Below are positions 10,232 through 21,194 of a stretch of 61,567 bases of DNA, piece after piece. This stretch comes from Myxococcales bacterium (GTDB taxonomy: Bacteria; Myxococcota; UBA727; VGSZ01). The stretch is taken from NCBI GenBank assembly GCA_023248635.1, contig JAHFED010000038.1, forward strand, positions 1-61,567. Reading direction: 5' to 3'. Below the pieces are notes generated by a model. It did no database searches. It was not told the origin of the DNA and was given only the letters and a program-made list of their open reading frames with translations. Position 1 is the first letter of the stretch, and each line of letters begins with the position of its first letter. A program made the translations under genes and the position numbers.

Positions 10232-10518
10232 TCGACGGACTCGTTGGCGAAGCCGCAGGCGGCGAAGTCGTTGTTGTCGAGCGCCTGGCAGGTGCACTCG
10301 AGCAGCTTCTGTTCGCAGAAGTCGCGGTCGGCATCGTCGATGGTGGTGGAGCTCTGCTGGTTGGTGACGCGGTCGGCGATGCAGGCGCGGCGTTCGTTGG
10401 CGGTCGCTTCGCAGTTGCAGATGCGTTCGGCGAGGGTGACGCAGGGATCCTGACATCCGATCGAAGCACCGACGATGATCCCGAACGTGCTGACGACGAC
10501 ACAGCGAAGCAGGGACAT
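10228..10518 (-). CDS. Small Cys-rich predicted lipoprotein
   Basis: 96 aa. It opens with a hydrophobic signal (MSLLRCVVVSTFGIIVGASIGC); Cys22 could be lipidated, though the lipobox SIGC lacks the usual Leu. The mature part holds eight further Cys in the order DPC, ICNCEA, RRACIADR, DFCEQ, LECTCQ and AACGF, suggesting disulfide bonding outside the cytoplasm. No known family was recognised. An upstream in-frame start would add 14 residues that look untranslated. It overlaps pssA by four bases and is the first gene of that pair. Confidence 0.72.
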   Translation of the reverse strand: MSLLRCVVVSTFGIIVGASIGCQDPCVTLAERICNCEATANERRACIADRVTNQQSSTTIDDADRDFCEQKLLECTCQALDNNDFAACGFANESVE

Positions 10519-10881
10519 GGGCTCGGCGTAGCGCAGCACCGGCGGCGCGACAAGGAGCACGGCAGTCCCGACGTGTCAGGCGCAATGGGCGCCCGGCGTG
10601 CGCCCAAGGGCATGTCTGACTGCAACCAAGGACAGGGCGGCGCGAATGGTGCGGCTGAGCCGGCGCACTTTCCGACGGGGCGTTGCACAGCGCGGCTGAT
10701 CAACTGGGCGACAAGGGTGTCGCACAACGCGGCCGATCAACTGGGCGACAAGGGGTCGCACAGGCGGGGCCACTGGCCGACGAGGGTGTCGCACAGTGCG
10801 CCCGAGCCAACGGGCGGGTGTCGCACAGTGGTTTGCCCTCCGGCCGGGCCTGGGCGCCAAGTCCCGTGCTATGTGGCCTCG
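10519..10881. repeat. Intergenic region with imperfect tandem repeats
   Basis: No gene was identified in these 363 bases. Positions 10681-10831 contain about five imperfect copies beginning TGTCGCACA or close to it (starts near 10681, 10718, 10755, 10787 and 10819; periods 37 to 32 bases). The first two copies also share GATCAACTGGGCGACAAGGG. Open frames on both strands only translate the repeat into Arg/Pro/Ser-rich sequence. The region separates the divergent small lipoprotein/pssA pair from gatA, so promoters for both directions should lie here. Confidence 0.7.
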
Positions 10882-12312
<1,431 letters not shown>

Positions 12313-12313
12313 A

Positions 12314-12401
12314 TTCATCGCCGCCAGGCGATGAACCTGTAGACAATTCACCGACACGCGAAGCGCTGTCGGTGAATTCATCGCCTGGCGGCGATGAATT
12401 C
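12314..12401. repeat. Cluster of three palindromes between gatA and the HIT gene
   Basis: Three perfect hairpins lie side by side: TTCATCGCC-GCCA-GGCGATGAA (12314-12335), AATTCACCGACA with its complement TGTCGGTGAATT (12345-12378), and GAATTCATCGCC-TGGC-GGCGATGAATTC (12374-12401). The first and third have the same stem with loops GCCA and TGGC, which are complements of each other. They begin two bases after the gatA stop and end two bases before the AGGAGG ribosome site of the next gene, so they could act on the gatA/HIT transcript as attenuator or processing site. No T-run follows, so they are not simple terminators. Confidence 0.85.
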
Positions 12402-12413
12402 CAGGAGGTGATG

Positions 12414-12755
12414 ATGACCACGATTTTCGGAAAAATACTGAAGGGTGATATTCCCTGCACGAAGGTATACGAAGACGACTGGGTGCTGGCTTTCGACGAC
12501 GTCGCGCCGCAGGCGCCGGTGCACGTGCTCATCATTCCAAAGATTCCGCTCGTCAACCTGAACGACGTTGACGAGAGCCACGAGAAGGTGCTGGGTCGCC
12601 TGCTGCTCGCGGCCCGTATCGTGGCCGCGAAGAAGGGCGTTGCCACCGCCGGCTATCGCGTCGTGATGAACAATGGTGAAAATGGCGGTCAATCGGTCTA
12701 TCACATGCATGTGCATGTGATGGGTGGTCGGGCTTTTGCTTGGCCTCCGGGCTGA
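12414..12755 (+). CDS. HIT-family nucleotide-binding hydrolase (HinT-like)
   Basis: 113 aa. Two ATGs are adjacent (12411 and 12414); AGGAGG at 12403-12408 is better spaced for 12414. Histidine-triad proteins of this size hydrolyse nucleoside phosphoramidates and acyl-adenylates. Visible features are TIFGKILKGDIPCTKVYEDD at the start, APVHVLIIPKIPLVNLND, GYRVVMNNGENGGQSVYHMH and the active-site triad HMHVHVMGGR. The length and motif order match HinT. An in-frame extension back to 12309 would run through the palindromes and is not expected. Transcription may come from the gatA side through the hairpins. Confidence 0.93.
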   Translation: MTTIFGKILKGDIPCTKVYEDDWVLAFDDVAPQAPVHVLIIPKIPLVNLNDVDESHEKVLGRLLLAARIVAAKKGVATAGYRVVMNNGENGGQSVYHMHVHVMGGRAFAWPPG

Positions 12756-12823
12756 GCTCGTCTCGCATGCGACGGTGTCACAGCCAAGCCTGCAATTGGT
12801 CGCCGCTGTGAGCCGGCGCGAGC

Positions 12824-12828
<5 letters not shown>
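12751..12828. terminator. Nested inverted repeat between convergent genes (possible bidirectional terminator)
   Basis: A perfect 10-bp inverted repeat, GCTGAGCTCG (12751-12760) and CGAGCTCAGC (12819-12828), includes the stop codons of both the HIT gene (12753-12755) and the Hsp70-like gene (12824-12826). Inside it lies a second pair, TCACAGC (12778-12784) and GCTGTGA (12805-12811). There is no T-run, so termination by this structure is only likely, not shown. Confidence 0.5.
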
Positions 12829-14329
<1,501 letters not shown>

Positions 14330-14353
14330 CTTGTGCTCCTGCGGCCCGTGAGA

Positions 14354-14508
14354 GGCGCCGATGGTGCGAGCCCTTGGCACGGCGCCAAGTGCTCCCTGCT
14401 TTGCGCCGTTGGCACGGCGCCAAGTGCTCCCTGCTTTGCGCCGTTGGCACGGCGCAAAGTGCTCCCTGCTTTGCGCCGTGCCAACGGCGCAAAGGGCTGC
14501 CGCCCTTT
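14354..14508. repeat. Array of four palindromic repeat units (same family as 1621-1831)
   Basis: The region between the divergent Hsp70-like and YkgJ-like genes repeats the unit TTTGCGCCG-TTGGCA-CGGCGC(A/C)AA with linker GTGCTCCCTGC, starting with GCCGATGGTGCGAGCC. The last unit is inverted in its loop (TTTGCGCCG-TGCCAA-CGGCGCAAA). The linker is conserved, so this is not a CRISPR array. Confidence 0.85.
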
Positions 14509-14583
14509 GGGGTCTGGCCCGGCTCGCACCTCACGTGCAAGGGGTCGCCTGCTGCTCTGCGCGATGTGCCATGGGGTGAGACC

Positions 14584-15015
14584 ATGGGAGCATTGGAGAT
14601 CCTGCAAGAGGCCAGCGACGTCGTCGAGGGCTTTTCCTGCGACTGCTCGACCGAGTGTTGTCGCTTTGGCGTCACCGGCCGTGAGCCTTGGCTCACCCGC
14701 GCAGAATTCGACGTCGTCATCGCGGCGGTCAAAGCCCAAGGACGCCGGCTGCCCGTCGACGACGACGACGACGGCCGCTGCGCCTTCTTGGGTTCTGATG
14801 ATCGCTGCCGGATTTATGCCGCCCGGCCTTTGGGATGCCGGACTTTCTTCTGCGAAAAGACCACCCATCCCGATGGACGCCGGGGCCTGCTCCCCTCATC
14901 GACGAACAGGGCATTGCGCGCTTTTCCGCGCCAGCTGCAAGCCCTGACGCCGTCCGAGGAGTCCAGGCCCCTGGGAGCCTGGCTGCGAGCGGCGGCGAAG
15001 AAACCGCGACGCTAG
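14584..15015 (+). CDS. YkgJ-like Cys-cluster protein
   Basis: 143 aa from ATG 14584. The Cys pattern SCDCSTECCRFG near residue 20 together with CAFLGSDDRCRIYAARPLGCRTFFCE (residues about 66-91) is that of the YkgJ/UPF0153 family of putative zinc- or iron-chelating proteins. The usual family Cys order is C-x2-C-C, then C..C.iY..RP..CR.f.C; all are present. The function of the family is not settled. The C-terminal 50 residues are basic and variable. It is followed after 135 bases by the isoprenoid-synthase-like gene with no obvious promoter or terminator in the gap. Confidence 0.8.
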   Translation: MGALEILQEASDVVEGFSCDCSTECCRFGVTGREPWLTRAEFDVVIAAVKAQGRRLPVDDDDDGRCAFLGSDDRCRIYAARPLGCRTFFCEKTTHPDGRRGLLPSSTNRALRAFPRQLQALTPSEESRPLGAWLRAAAKKPRR

Positions 15016-15150
15016 GGGCGCGGAGGACGAGCCCCCGTGAGGGCACGCCGCGCCCCCGAGCGACGGGCAAGACGGAGCACCCTCGACCCCGCCCACCGTG
15101 GAGCGGAGAGGGCACTATCGCTGCTCGCACGCTCCGGCTACCCGCTGGCC

Positions 15151-16278
15151 ATGGTCGCCGTCGTCAAAGACCCGCAGCCGCCGTCGCCGCAGTCGCTGGT
15201 GAGCGCCTCGCCGCCCACGGGCCAGCCGTCGGGGGCTCTGGGTTTGAGCGAGGCGGAGCGGGTCGAGGTGGTGCGTCAGACCATGGGCCGACCCGACGCG
15301 CAGCTGCGTGCCTTTCCCAATGGCGTGCGCGACGTCGTCTTTTCGAAGCATGCGCGCTACGTGCAGCCACTCATCGAGAAGCACTGGCCCGGCAGCCTGC
15401 AGGAACGCGCGGGGATCAAGCTGCGTTTCCTCACCTGCAACCTCTACGCGACGGCGCCCTACACAGTGCTCTTCTCGGCCCAGCATCCGCCCTGGCCGGT
15501 GGCGCTCGCGCGCAGCGTGGGATCGGGGTTGGGGCTACAGGCCCAGGCTTTGTCGTCGTTATCGGGTGCGACGGTGCGCTTGGTCTCGCTGCTGCTGCCA
15601 GAGACCACCGAGAGGCGCATCCTGCAGATCGGGGCCTTCATCGCCACCATCGATCATGTCTACGACCACTGCCTCGACGGTGTCGATCCCATCGAGCGCG
15701 GGCGGCGCATGCACGGACTGCTCGACGGCAGCTGGGCCCCCGACGACGACGTTGCCCATGCTGGGGCCTTCCGCTTGGTGCGAGCGCTGCACGAAGAGAT
15801 GTCGGCGGGCATTCACGACGCCGACGACCGCCGGGAATTCGATCGGGTGATTCGAAGCCTGCGCGATTACGTCGACGCCGAAGTCAAGGCTATGACCAAG
15901 GTTCCCGATCCCTCGGGCAACTGCTGGCGCATGCCGGGGGTGCTCGGCACCATCGACGGCCTCATCTTTCCGGTGTGGCGCTTCGCTGGTGAGCGGGCGC
16001 GGCAATGGATGTATGATGTCTCTTATTTTGTCCAAGTTCTCGATGATTTCTTGGATGCGGAAAAAGACGCTCGCGATATCCGTGGCACGCCAATCCTGAC
16101 CGGCCATTGGGACGCGTCGACGCTGCAGTCGGCCTGGCAAAAGACCCTCGACGGCCTCACCGGGCTCGCCACCGAGAGCGGCAGCGACGACGCCACCTGG
16201 CTCTATTTCGTCATCGAGAGCTACCGCTTGATGGCGCTGGAGACGGCCGAAGCCATGGGCGTGGGTACGGCGGACTGA
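15151..16278 (+). CDS. Helical protein with Asp-rich motifs, possibly class I isoprenoid-synthase fold
   Basis: 375 aa from ATG 15151; an earlier ATG at 15037 would add an Arg-rich tail. I do not recognise a named family. The sequence is almost all alpha-helical in character and holds two Asp clusters in the places expected for an isoprenoid-diphosphate-binding cavity: [17 protein letters not shown] (about residues 166-182) and [16 protein letters not shown] (about 293-308), the second resembling the FQIVDDxLD motif of prenyl synthases. There is no signal peptide. It ends two bases before queC, so they may share a transcript. Alternatives are a helical protein of other function with chance Asp clusters, or a YtpB-type (DUF2600) terpene synthase. 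A structure prediction would separate these. Confidence 0.55.
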   Translation: MVAVVKDPQPPSPQSLVSASPPTGQPSGALGLSEAERVEVVRQTMGRPDAQLRAFPNGVRDVVFSKHARYVQPLIEKHWPGSLQERAGIKLRFLTCNLYATAPYTVLFSAQHPPWPVALARSVGSGLGLQAQALSSLSGATVRLVSLLLPETTERRILQIGAFIATIDHVYDHCLDGVDPIERGRRMHGLLDGSWAPDDDVAHAGAFRLVRALHEEMSAGIHDADDRREFDRVIRSLRDYVDAEVKAMTKVPDPSGNCWRMPGVLGTIDGLIFPVWRFAGERARQWMYDVSYFVQVLDDFLDAEKDARDIRGTPILTGHWDASTLQSAWQKTLDGLTGLATESGSDDATWLYFVIESYRLMALETAEAMGVGTAD

Positions 16279-16280
16279 CC

Positions 16281-17015
16281 ATGGAACGAAGATCGGCTGT
16301 CGTCTTGGTTTCCGGTGGACTCGATTCTGCGACTGTACTCGCCATTGCGAACGAACGCGGATTTCGGTGTCATGCGATCTCCTTTCGCTATGGCCAGCGC
16401 CACGCCATCGAGCTGCAAGCCGCAGCCGCCGTGTGCCAAAGCCTCGGAGCGCACAGCCACCGCGTCGTCGACGTCGATCTGCGGGCTTTTGGCGGCTCGG
16501 CCCTCACCGACGACGGCATTGCGGTTCCCCAGGGGCGCAGCAGCCGCGAGATGCAGTCGGGCATCCCGGTGACCTACGTGCCGGCGCGCAACACGATCTT
16601 TCTGAGCTTTGCGCTGGCCCTCGCCGAAGTCGAAGGCGCCCGCGACATCTTCGTCGGCGTCAACGCCGTCGACTACTCCGGCTATCCCGATTGCCGCCCG
16701 GAGTACCTCGCGGCCTTTCAGACCCTGGCCAACCTCGCCACCCGCATCGGCATCGAGGCCAACGACGTCGACGGCCGCATCCGCATCCAAGCCCCGCTGG
16801 TGAGCTTGAGCAAGGCCCAGATCATCAGCGAGGGCACGCGCCTGCACGTCGACTACGGCCTCACCTGGTCTTGCTACGACCCGCAACCCGCAGCGCCGAC
16901 GCTTGAGCCGCTGGCACGGCTCAAAGTCCGCGCCTGCGCCGTCTGCGACAGCTGTTTGATCCGCAAACAAGGGTTCAGCGACGCCGGCGTCAACGACCCC
17001 ACGCCCTACGTCTGA
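16281..17015 (+). CDS. queC: 7-cyano-7-deazaguanine synthase carrying a repeat-encoded insertion
   Basis: 244 aa. QueC converts 7-carboxy-7-deazaguanine to preQ0 with ATP and ammonia on the queuosine path. The PP-loop is at residues 6-17 ([12 protein letters not shown]), followed by [48 protein letters not shown] and the zinc-binding Cys set TWSCYDPQP and [14 protein letters not shown]. Between the first Cys and the CxxCxxC cluster there are about 12 extra residues, [12 protein letters not shown], encoded by 16895-16927, which matches the palindromic repeat family of this genome. The zinc ligands themselves are kept, so the enzyme is probably active. hemF follows 11 bases later. Confidence 0.93.
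   Translation: MERRSAVVLVSGGLDSATVLAIANERGFRCHAISFRYGQRHAIELQAAAAVCQSLGAHSHRVVDVDLRAFGGSALTDDGIAVPQGRSSREMQSGIPVTYVPARNTIFLSFALALAEVEGARDIFVGVNAVDYSGYPDCRPEYLAAFQTLANLATRIGIEANDVDGRIRIQAPLVSLSKAQIISEGTRLHVDYGLTWSCYDPQPAAPTLEPLARLKVRACAVCDSCLIRKQGFSDAGVNDPTPYV
16895..16927 (+). repeat. Palindromic repeat inserted in frame within queC
   Basis: The stretch has the repeat core TTGAGCCG-CTGGCA-CGGCTCAA preceded by GCCGACG, matching the intergenic copy near 59553 (GCCGATGCTTTGAGCCG). It is read as residues about 205-216 of QueC. Confidence 0.8.
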
Positions 17016-17026
17016 AGGGAGAGCCG

Positions 17027-17962
17027 ATGCGCACAGCCATGAGCGAGATGATCCAGGCGGCCCAAGACGCGTTGACGACGTCGATCGAGCAGCTCGATGG
17101 TCGCGGCCGCTTCCACGAAGACCATTGGACCAGGCCCGAGGGCGGCGGCGGACGCTCGCGCGTGCTGCAAGACGGCGCCGTCTTCGAAAAGGCCGGCTGC
17201 GGCGTCTCGATGGTGCACGGCGAGCTTTCCAAAGAGGCCGTCGCCCAGATGGGCGGTGGACAGGGCCTGCCGGCGGACTTCCCGCGCACTTTTTTCGCCG
17301 CCGGCATCAGTCTGGTCTTTCACCCGCGCAATCCCCACGCGCCCACGATGCACGCCAACGTGCGCTACTTCGAGCGCGGCGACGGCTCGGTTCCCGGCAG
17401 CTGGTGGTTCGGCGGCGGCGCCGATCTTACGCCCAGCTATCTATACGACGAAGACGTCATCCACTTTCATCGCACCCTGCAGCAGGCCTGCGATCGTGCG
17501 GATCCATCATTTTACGGCAGATACAAAAAGTGGTGCGACGATTACTTTTTCATCAAGCACCGCGAAGAACGGCGCGGTGTCGGTGGCATCTTCTTCGACG
17601 ACCTCCGAGATCGCACACCGACTCAGTTGCTGTCTTTTGTCAAAGATATGATCCACAGTGTGATTCCAGCCTATGTTCCTATCATCGAAAAGCGCGGAAA
17701 TCAAGCGTACAGCGATCTGGAGAAAAACTGGCAACAGATTCGCCGCGGTCGCTACGTCGAATTCAACCTTGTCTATGACCGCGGCACCGTGTTCGGCTTG
17801 AAGACCGGCGGCCGCACCGAGAGCATCTTGATGTCGCTGCCCCTGACGGCGCGCTGGGAGTACGACCACCACCCGGCTGTTGGCTCACCCGAAGCGGCCC
17901 TGCTCGCGGTGCTGCACACGCCGCGGGATTGGCTCTGCTCGGAGACACCGCGAGCATCTTGA
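17027..17962 (+). CDS. hemF: Oxygen-dependent coproporphyrinogen III oxidase
   Basis: 311 aa. HemF oxidatively decarboxylates coproporphyrinogen III to protoporphyrinogen IX in aerobic heme synthesis, in the cytoplasm as a homodimer. Family landmarks: [56 protein letters not shown], the signature [51 protein letters not shown] and [16 protein letters not shown]. Length is the family's normal 300 aa. GGGAG lies just ahead of the ATG. The stop is 75 bases before a strong bidirectional hairpin. Presence implies aerobic or microaerobic life. Confidence 0.96.
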   Translation: MRTAMSEMIQAAQDALTTSIEQLDGRGRFHEDHWTRPEGGGGRSRVLQDGAVFEKAGCGVSMVHGELSKEAVAQMGGGQGLPADFPRTFFAAGISLVFHPRNPHAPTMHANVRYFERGDGSVPGSWWFGGGADLTPSYLYDEDVIHFHRTLQQACDRADPSFYGRYKKWCDDYFFIKHREERRGVGGIFFDDLRDRTPTQLLSFVKDMIHSVIPAYVPIIEKRGNQAYSDLEKNWQQIRRGRYVEFNLVYDRGTVFGLKTGGRTESILMSLPLTARWEYDHHPAVGSPEAALLAVLHTPRDWLCSETPRAS

Positions 17963-18034
17963 GCAGCAATCATGATCACCCGCGAGTCCGGATCAAGTCA
18001 TCATGAGCTCTCGCGTTGATTCACGGCTTGGATG

Positions 18035-18075
18035 AAAAAACGAACCGCCTCCCCTTGGGAGGCGGTTCGTTGCTT
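18035..18075. terminator. Strong bidirectional terminator between hemF and the response regulator gene
   Basis: A perfect 13-bp stem, CGAACCGCCTCCC (18041-18053) and GGGAGGCGGTTCG (18057-18069), has a CTT loop. Read on the minus strand it is followed by TTTTTT, a classic intrinsic terminator for the gene pair ending at 18093. On the plus strand the T-tract is weaker (TTGCTTT). Confidence 0.85.
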
Positions 18076-18092
18076 TGGAGCTTCGCCGCCCA

Positions 18093-19457
18093 CTACTCGT
18101 GCCGCGAGGTGATCCCCCAGCTCAGCAGCTTGCGGTAGAGCGTCTTGGGATCGATGCCGAGCACCTCAGTGGTCTTTCTGCGGTTGCCACCCATGGCCTC
18201 GAAGACGCCGACGACGTGACGCCTTTCGACCTCGTCGAGGCTCAGCAACTCGGGCGCGGGCATCGGCGACGGACGCTGGGGACGGGTCACCTTCTCCGGC
18301 AGGTCGTCGACGCCGATGTTTTCGTATTTGGCCAGGGCCACCGCGCGCTCCATGGCGTTTTGCAGCTCCCGCACATTGCCCGGCCAGGGATAGGCCGACA
18401 GCGCCGCCGCCGCCGTCGGCGACAACCCCTGCACCGGCCGCTGCATGCGCGTGGCGGCCTCAGAGACAAAGCGCTGGGCCAGGCGCAGCAGGTCGTCGCC
18501 GCGCGCCCGCAGGGGGGGCAGGTGCACGTGCACGACGTTGAGGCGCGAGGCGAGGTCTTCGCGGAAGGCACCCTCGTGGATGAGGTCCTCGAGATCTTTG
18601 TCGGTGGCGACGACGACGCCATCGGGACGGGGCACCTTGGTCCCCGTCGCCGGCGACGACGACGCCGCCAACGACGCCCGGGTGCGCTCCTGCAGGGCCT
18701 GCAGCAGCTTGGGTTGCAGGGGCTTGGGCAGCTCGCCGATCTCGTCGATGAAGAGTGTTCCACCGGCGGACTGGGCCCAGGCGCCGCGTTCACCAAAGAG
18801 CTGCTCTTCGAGGTGCTCGGCCGGCACGGCGGCGCAGTGGACGACGACGAAGGGGCCTTCGGCGCGCCTTGAAGATCGGTGCAGCGCGCGGGCGACCAGC
18901 TCTTTGCCGGTGCCGGGCTCGCCGGTGACGAGGACGGGCACGTCGAGGTCAGCGACCTGGGCGACCAGCTCGCGCACGCGGTGGATGCCTTCGCTGGTGC
19001 CGCCGATCTCGCCGACGTCGCCGCCGTTGGTCTTGCGCAGCCGCTTCACCTCGACGGAGAGGTGGCGGTGCTTCACGGCGCGGGTCAGCGCGGCGATGAA
19101 CGGGGCCTGGTCGATGGGCTTGGTGACGAAGTCCCAGGCCCCGGCGCGCAGGGCAGCGACGGCGCTGGCGAGGCTGCCAAACCCAGTCATGACGATCACC
19201 GGCACATCGGGCCGCGCCTGCGACACCCGCTCGCACACGACGTTGCCGTCGAGTCCGGGCATGCGCAGATCGGTCAAGACGACGTCGACGTCGGCGGCGT
19301 CCACTTGTTCGATGATGTCGCGCTTGAGATCGGCGATGACGATCTCGATCCCCCGCGGGACCAACATCTCCTTCACCATCACGCTCATGGCAGTGTCGTC
19401 TTCGACGATGAGAACCCGTCCACCCTGGTTGGCTTGGTTTGGCGACATCATGTTCAT
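18093..19457 (-). CDS. NtrC-like response regulator without the GAFTGA loop
   Basis: 454 aa from ATG 19457. The receiver (residues about 14-130) is complete: VLIVEDD, phospho-acceptor Asp in VVLTDLRMPG, MTG and Lys in FVTKP. The AAA+ domain has Walker A GEPGTGKELVARALH, Walker B GGTLFIDEIGELP and FREDLASRLNVVHVHLPPLR. The loop that contacts sigma-54 (usually LFGHEKGAFTGA plus about ten residues) is cut down to LFGERGAWAQSAGG, so GAFTGA is missing. The C-terminus keeps a Fis-type helix-turn-helix (GNRRKTTEVLGIDPKTLYRKL). It therefore binds DNA and ATP but probably does not open sigma-54 promoters. Its start overlaps the kinase stop (ATGA), making a classic two-gene unit. Confidence 0.9.
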   Translation of the reverse strand: MNMMSPNQANQGGRVLIVEDDTAMSVMVKEMLVPRGIEIVIADLKRDIIEQVDAADVDVVLTDLRMPGLDGNVVCERVSQARPDVPVIVMTGFGSLASAVAALRAGAWDFVTKPIDQAPFIAALTRAVKHRHLSVEVKRLRKTNGGDVGEIGGTSEGIHRVRELVAQVADLDVPVLVTGEPGTGKELVARALHRSSRRAEGPFVVVHCAAVPAEHLEEQLFGERGAWAQSAGGTLFIDEIGELPKPLQPKLLQALQERTRASLAASSSPATGTKVPRPDGVVVATDKDLEDLIHEGAFREDLASRLNVVHVHLPPLRARGDDLLRLAQRFVSEAATRMQRPVQGLSPTAAAALSAYPWPGNVRELQNAMERAVALAKYENIGVDDLPEKVTRPQRPSPMPAPELLSLDEVERRHVVGVFEAMGGNRRKTTEVLGIDPKTLYRKLLSWGITSRHE

Positions 19458-20977
19458 GTGACCTCCGGTAAGAGCATGCGGAACACCGCGCCAGAACCCG
19501 GCGCAGAAGGGGAGGGCGCCTCGGCGCCAGAGCATGGCGACGACGAGGGCGACGACGTCGTGCGGTTGAGGATCTCAATGGCGCCGCCGTTTTCCTTGAC
19601 GATGCCCCAGGCCACTGCGAGCCCCAGGCCGGTGCCTTCGCCAGCGGGCTTGGTGGTGAAGAAGGGGGCAAAGACCTTGTCCCGCAGCTCGGCGCTGATG
19701 CCCGGACCCTCATCTTCGACGTCGAAGGCGGCGAAGATCTTCGTCTTCGGCGGCGGCAGTTGGTGGGCACCACTGGCCGTGACTTCAACGAGATTCGACT
19801 CCGCCTGCGGCGTGACCCGGCTGCGCACCCGCACGACGACATCGCTGTTCTTGGGTGTGGCGTGGATGGCGTTGACCAGCAGGTTGGTCAGGGCCTGCTG
19901 CACCTGGGCGGCATCGATGTGGGCCCGCACGGGTTGGGCGTCGTCGCCTTCGACGCTCAAGCGCACCGAGCGATCGGCGGCGATGGTCTTGAGCAGCTCA
20001 CAGGTGCTGCGGGCCAAGCCCCCGAGGTCGACGTCGGCCCGGTTGGGCTGCTCGGCGCGCGCGAAGTCGAGCAGCTGACGCACGATGCGAATCACCCGCC
20101 GGGTTTGCTCGTCGATGACCTTGGCCTGGCGGGCAGCGTCGTCGACGTCGGCGGCGTCGCCGATCATCTGCGCCCGCCCCAGCACCACGTTGAGCGGGGT
20201 ACCGAGCTCGTGGGCGATACCGGCCGCGAGCGTGCCCACCGTCGACAAGCGCTCGGCATGGCGGAGGTTGTTCACGGCACGCAGGCGGTCTTCGGCTTCT
20301 TGCTGCACGGCCTGCTGCGCGGTGGCGAGGCTGTGGCTCATGGCGTTGAGCTCGACGGCCAGCACCCCAAAGGGATCGGTGCCGGTGACCGGGATGTCGC
20401 CGGCCAGGTCACCACGGGCGACCCGCCGCGCTTTGTCGACGAGGATCTGCACCGGCTCTCCGTCGGCAAACCACCCCATCATCGAGCCGAGAGTCGTGGC
20501 CAACAGCAGGGCGATGAGCACGACGGCGCCAGCGCGCTCCACCGGCCCGGCGACGTAGACGGGGGCGGCGATGGGTTCGTCGAGGCGGAGGCTGCCCAGC
20601 AGGCCGTCTTCGAGCGCCAGGGGGGACCAGGTGACCAGCACCCGGTGTCCATCGCGTTCTTCGATGTGCTGCACCTCCCGGCCGGCGCGCAGGCTGGGGA
20701 CGACGTCTTCGGGCAACTGCGAGGCGTTCCAGGCACTCAGGTCGGGCCCGGGGCGCTGGCTCAGACGACGAACGAGCTGAAAAGCCGCCGGCCTCCCGCC
20801 CGTCTGCCATTCGTCGAGCACATCGATGCGCAGGGCCCTCGACAGGGCGAGGTGCTCACCCATCATCTCCGCGCGGGTGTTCGAGGCTGCGCGCTCGGCC
20901 CGGATGAGCACCAGGGCGCCGAGCACCAGCGCCAAGCCGATCAACGAGCCAGCCATGAGCTTGAAAGTCACACGCAC
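19454..20977 (-). CDS. Membrane sensor histidine kinase
   Basis: 507 aa. An N-terminal transmembrane helix (about 7-25), a periplasmic domain of roughly 125 residues without a recognised ligand fold, and a second helix (about 150-172) are followed by a HAMP-like linker. The HisKA segment holds the phosphorylated His in GTLAAGIAHELGTPLNVVLG. The ATPase domain shows the N box (LTNLLVNAIHAT), G1 (DVEDEGPGIS) and G2 (KPAGEGTGLGLAVAWGIV). A 35-residue Ser/Ala/Pro-rich stretch interrupts the last strands. It should phosphorylate the response regulator encoded directly after it. The signal sensed is unknown. Confidence 0.92.
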   Translation of the reverse strand: MRVTFKLMAGSLIGLALVLGALVLIRAERAASNTRAEMMGEHLALSRALRIDVLDEWQTGGRPAAFQLVRRLSQRPGPDLSAWNASQLPEDVVPSLRAGREVQHIEERDGHRVLVTWSPLALEDGLLGSLRLDEPIAAPVYVAGPVERAGAVVLIALLLATTLGSMMGWFADGEPVQILVDKARRVARGDLAGDIPVTGTDPFGVLAVELNAMSHSLATAQQAVQQEAEDRLRAVNNLRHAERLSTVGTLAAGIAHELGTPLNVVLGRAQMIGDAADVDDAARQAKVIDEQTRRVIRIVRQLLDFARAEQPNRADVDLGGLARSTCELLKTIAADRSVRLSVEGDDAQPVRAHIDAAQVQQALTNLLVNAIHATPKNSDVVVRVRSRVTPQAESNLVEVTASGAHQLPPPKTKIFAAFDVEDEGPGISAELRDKVFAPFFTTKPAGEGTGLGLAVAWGIVKENGGAIEILNRTTSSPSSSPCSGAEAPSPSAPGSGAVFRMLLPEVT

Positions 20978-21031
20978 GTGACGACGTTACAGTGCGAATT
21001 TCTGAGCGGATCACTTCGGGTAATTCTCCCG

Positions 21032-21069
21032 AAAAAAAAGCGCCGCCTCCAAAAAGTCCCAGCGCTTTT
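21032..21069 (-). terminator. Probable terminator after the LysM gene
   Basis: On the minus strand AAAAGCGC pairs with GCGCTTTT across an 18-base loop and is followed by further T residues (eight in all). It lies about 125 bases past the LysM stop and before the histidine kinase start, separating the two transcription units. Confidence 0.55.
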
Positions 21070-21194
21070 CTCCCTGGAAAATCAACCGAGAGGCCTGCGT
21101 CGGGCGATTTCTCGACGACAGATCACCCGAACGTCGGCGCGCAGGGCATGTGTGCTCCTCGTTCAGCAAGCGACCCGCGTGCGAGACGTTCGGC

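Noticed and set aside
10576-10860. Arg/Pro-rich 94-codon frame
   Set aside because: Only a translation of the tandem repeats.
21001-21034. Hairpin TTCGGG/CCCGAA as terminator for the histidine kinase pair
   Set aside because: The A/T run is on the wrong side for the strand concerned; the AAAAGCGC/GCGCTTTT stem next to it fits the LysM gene better.
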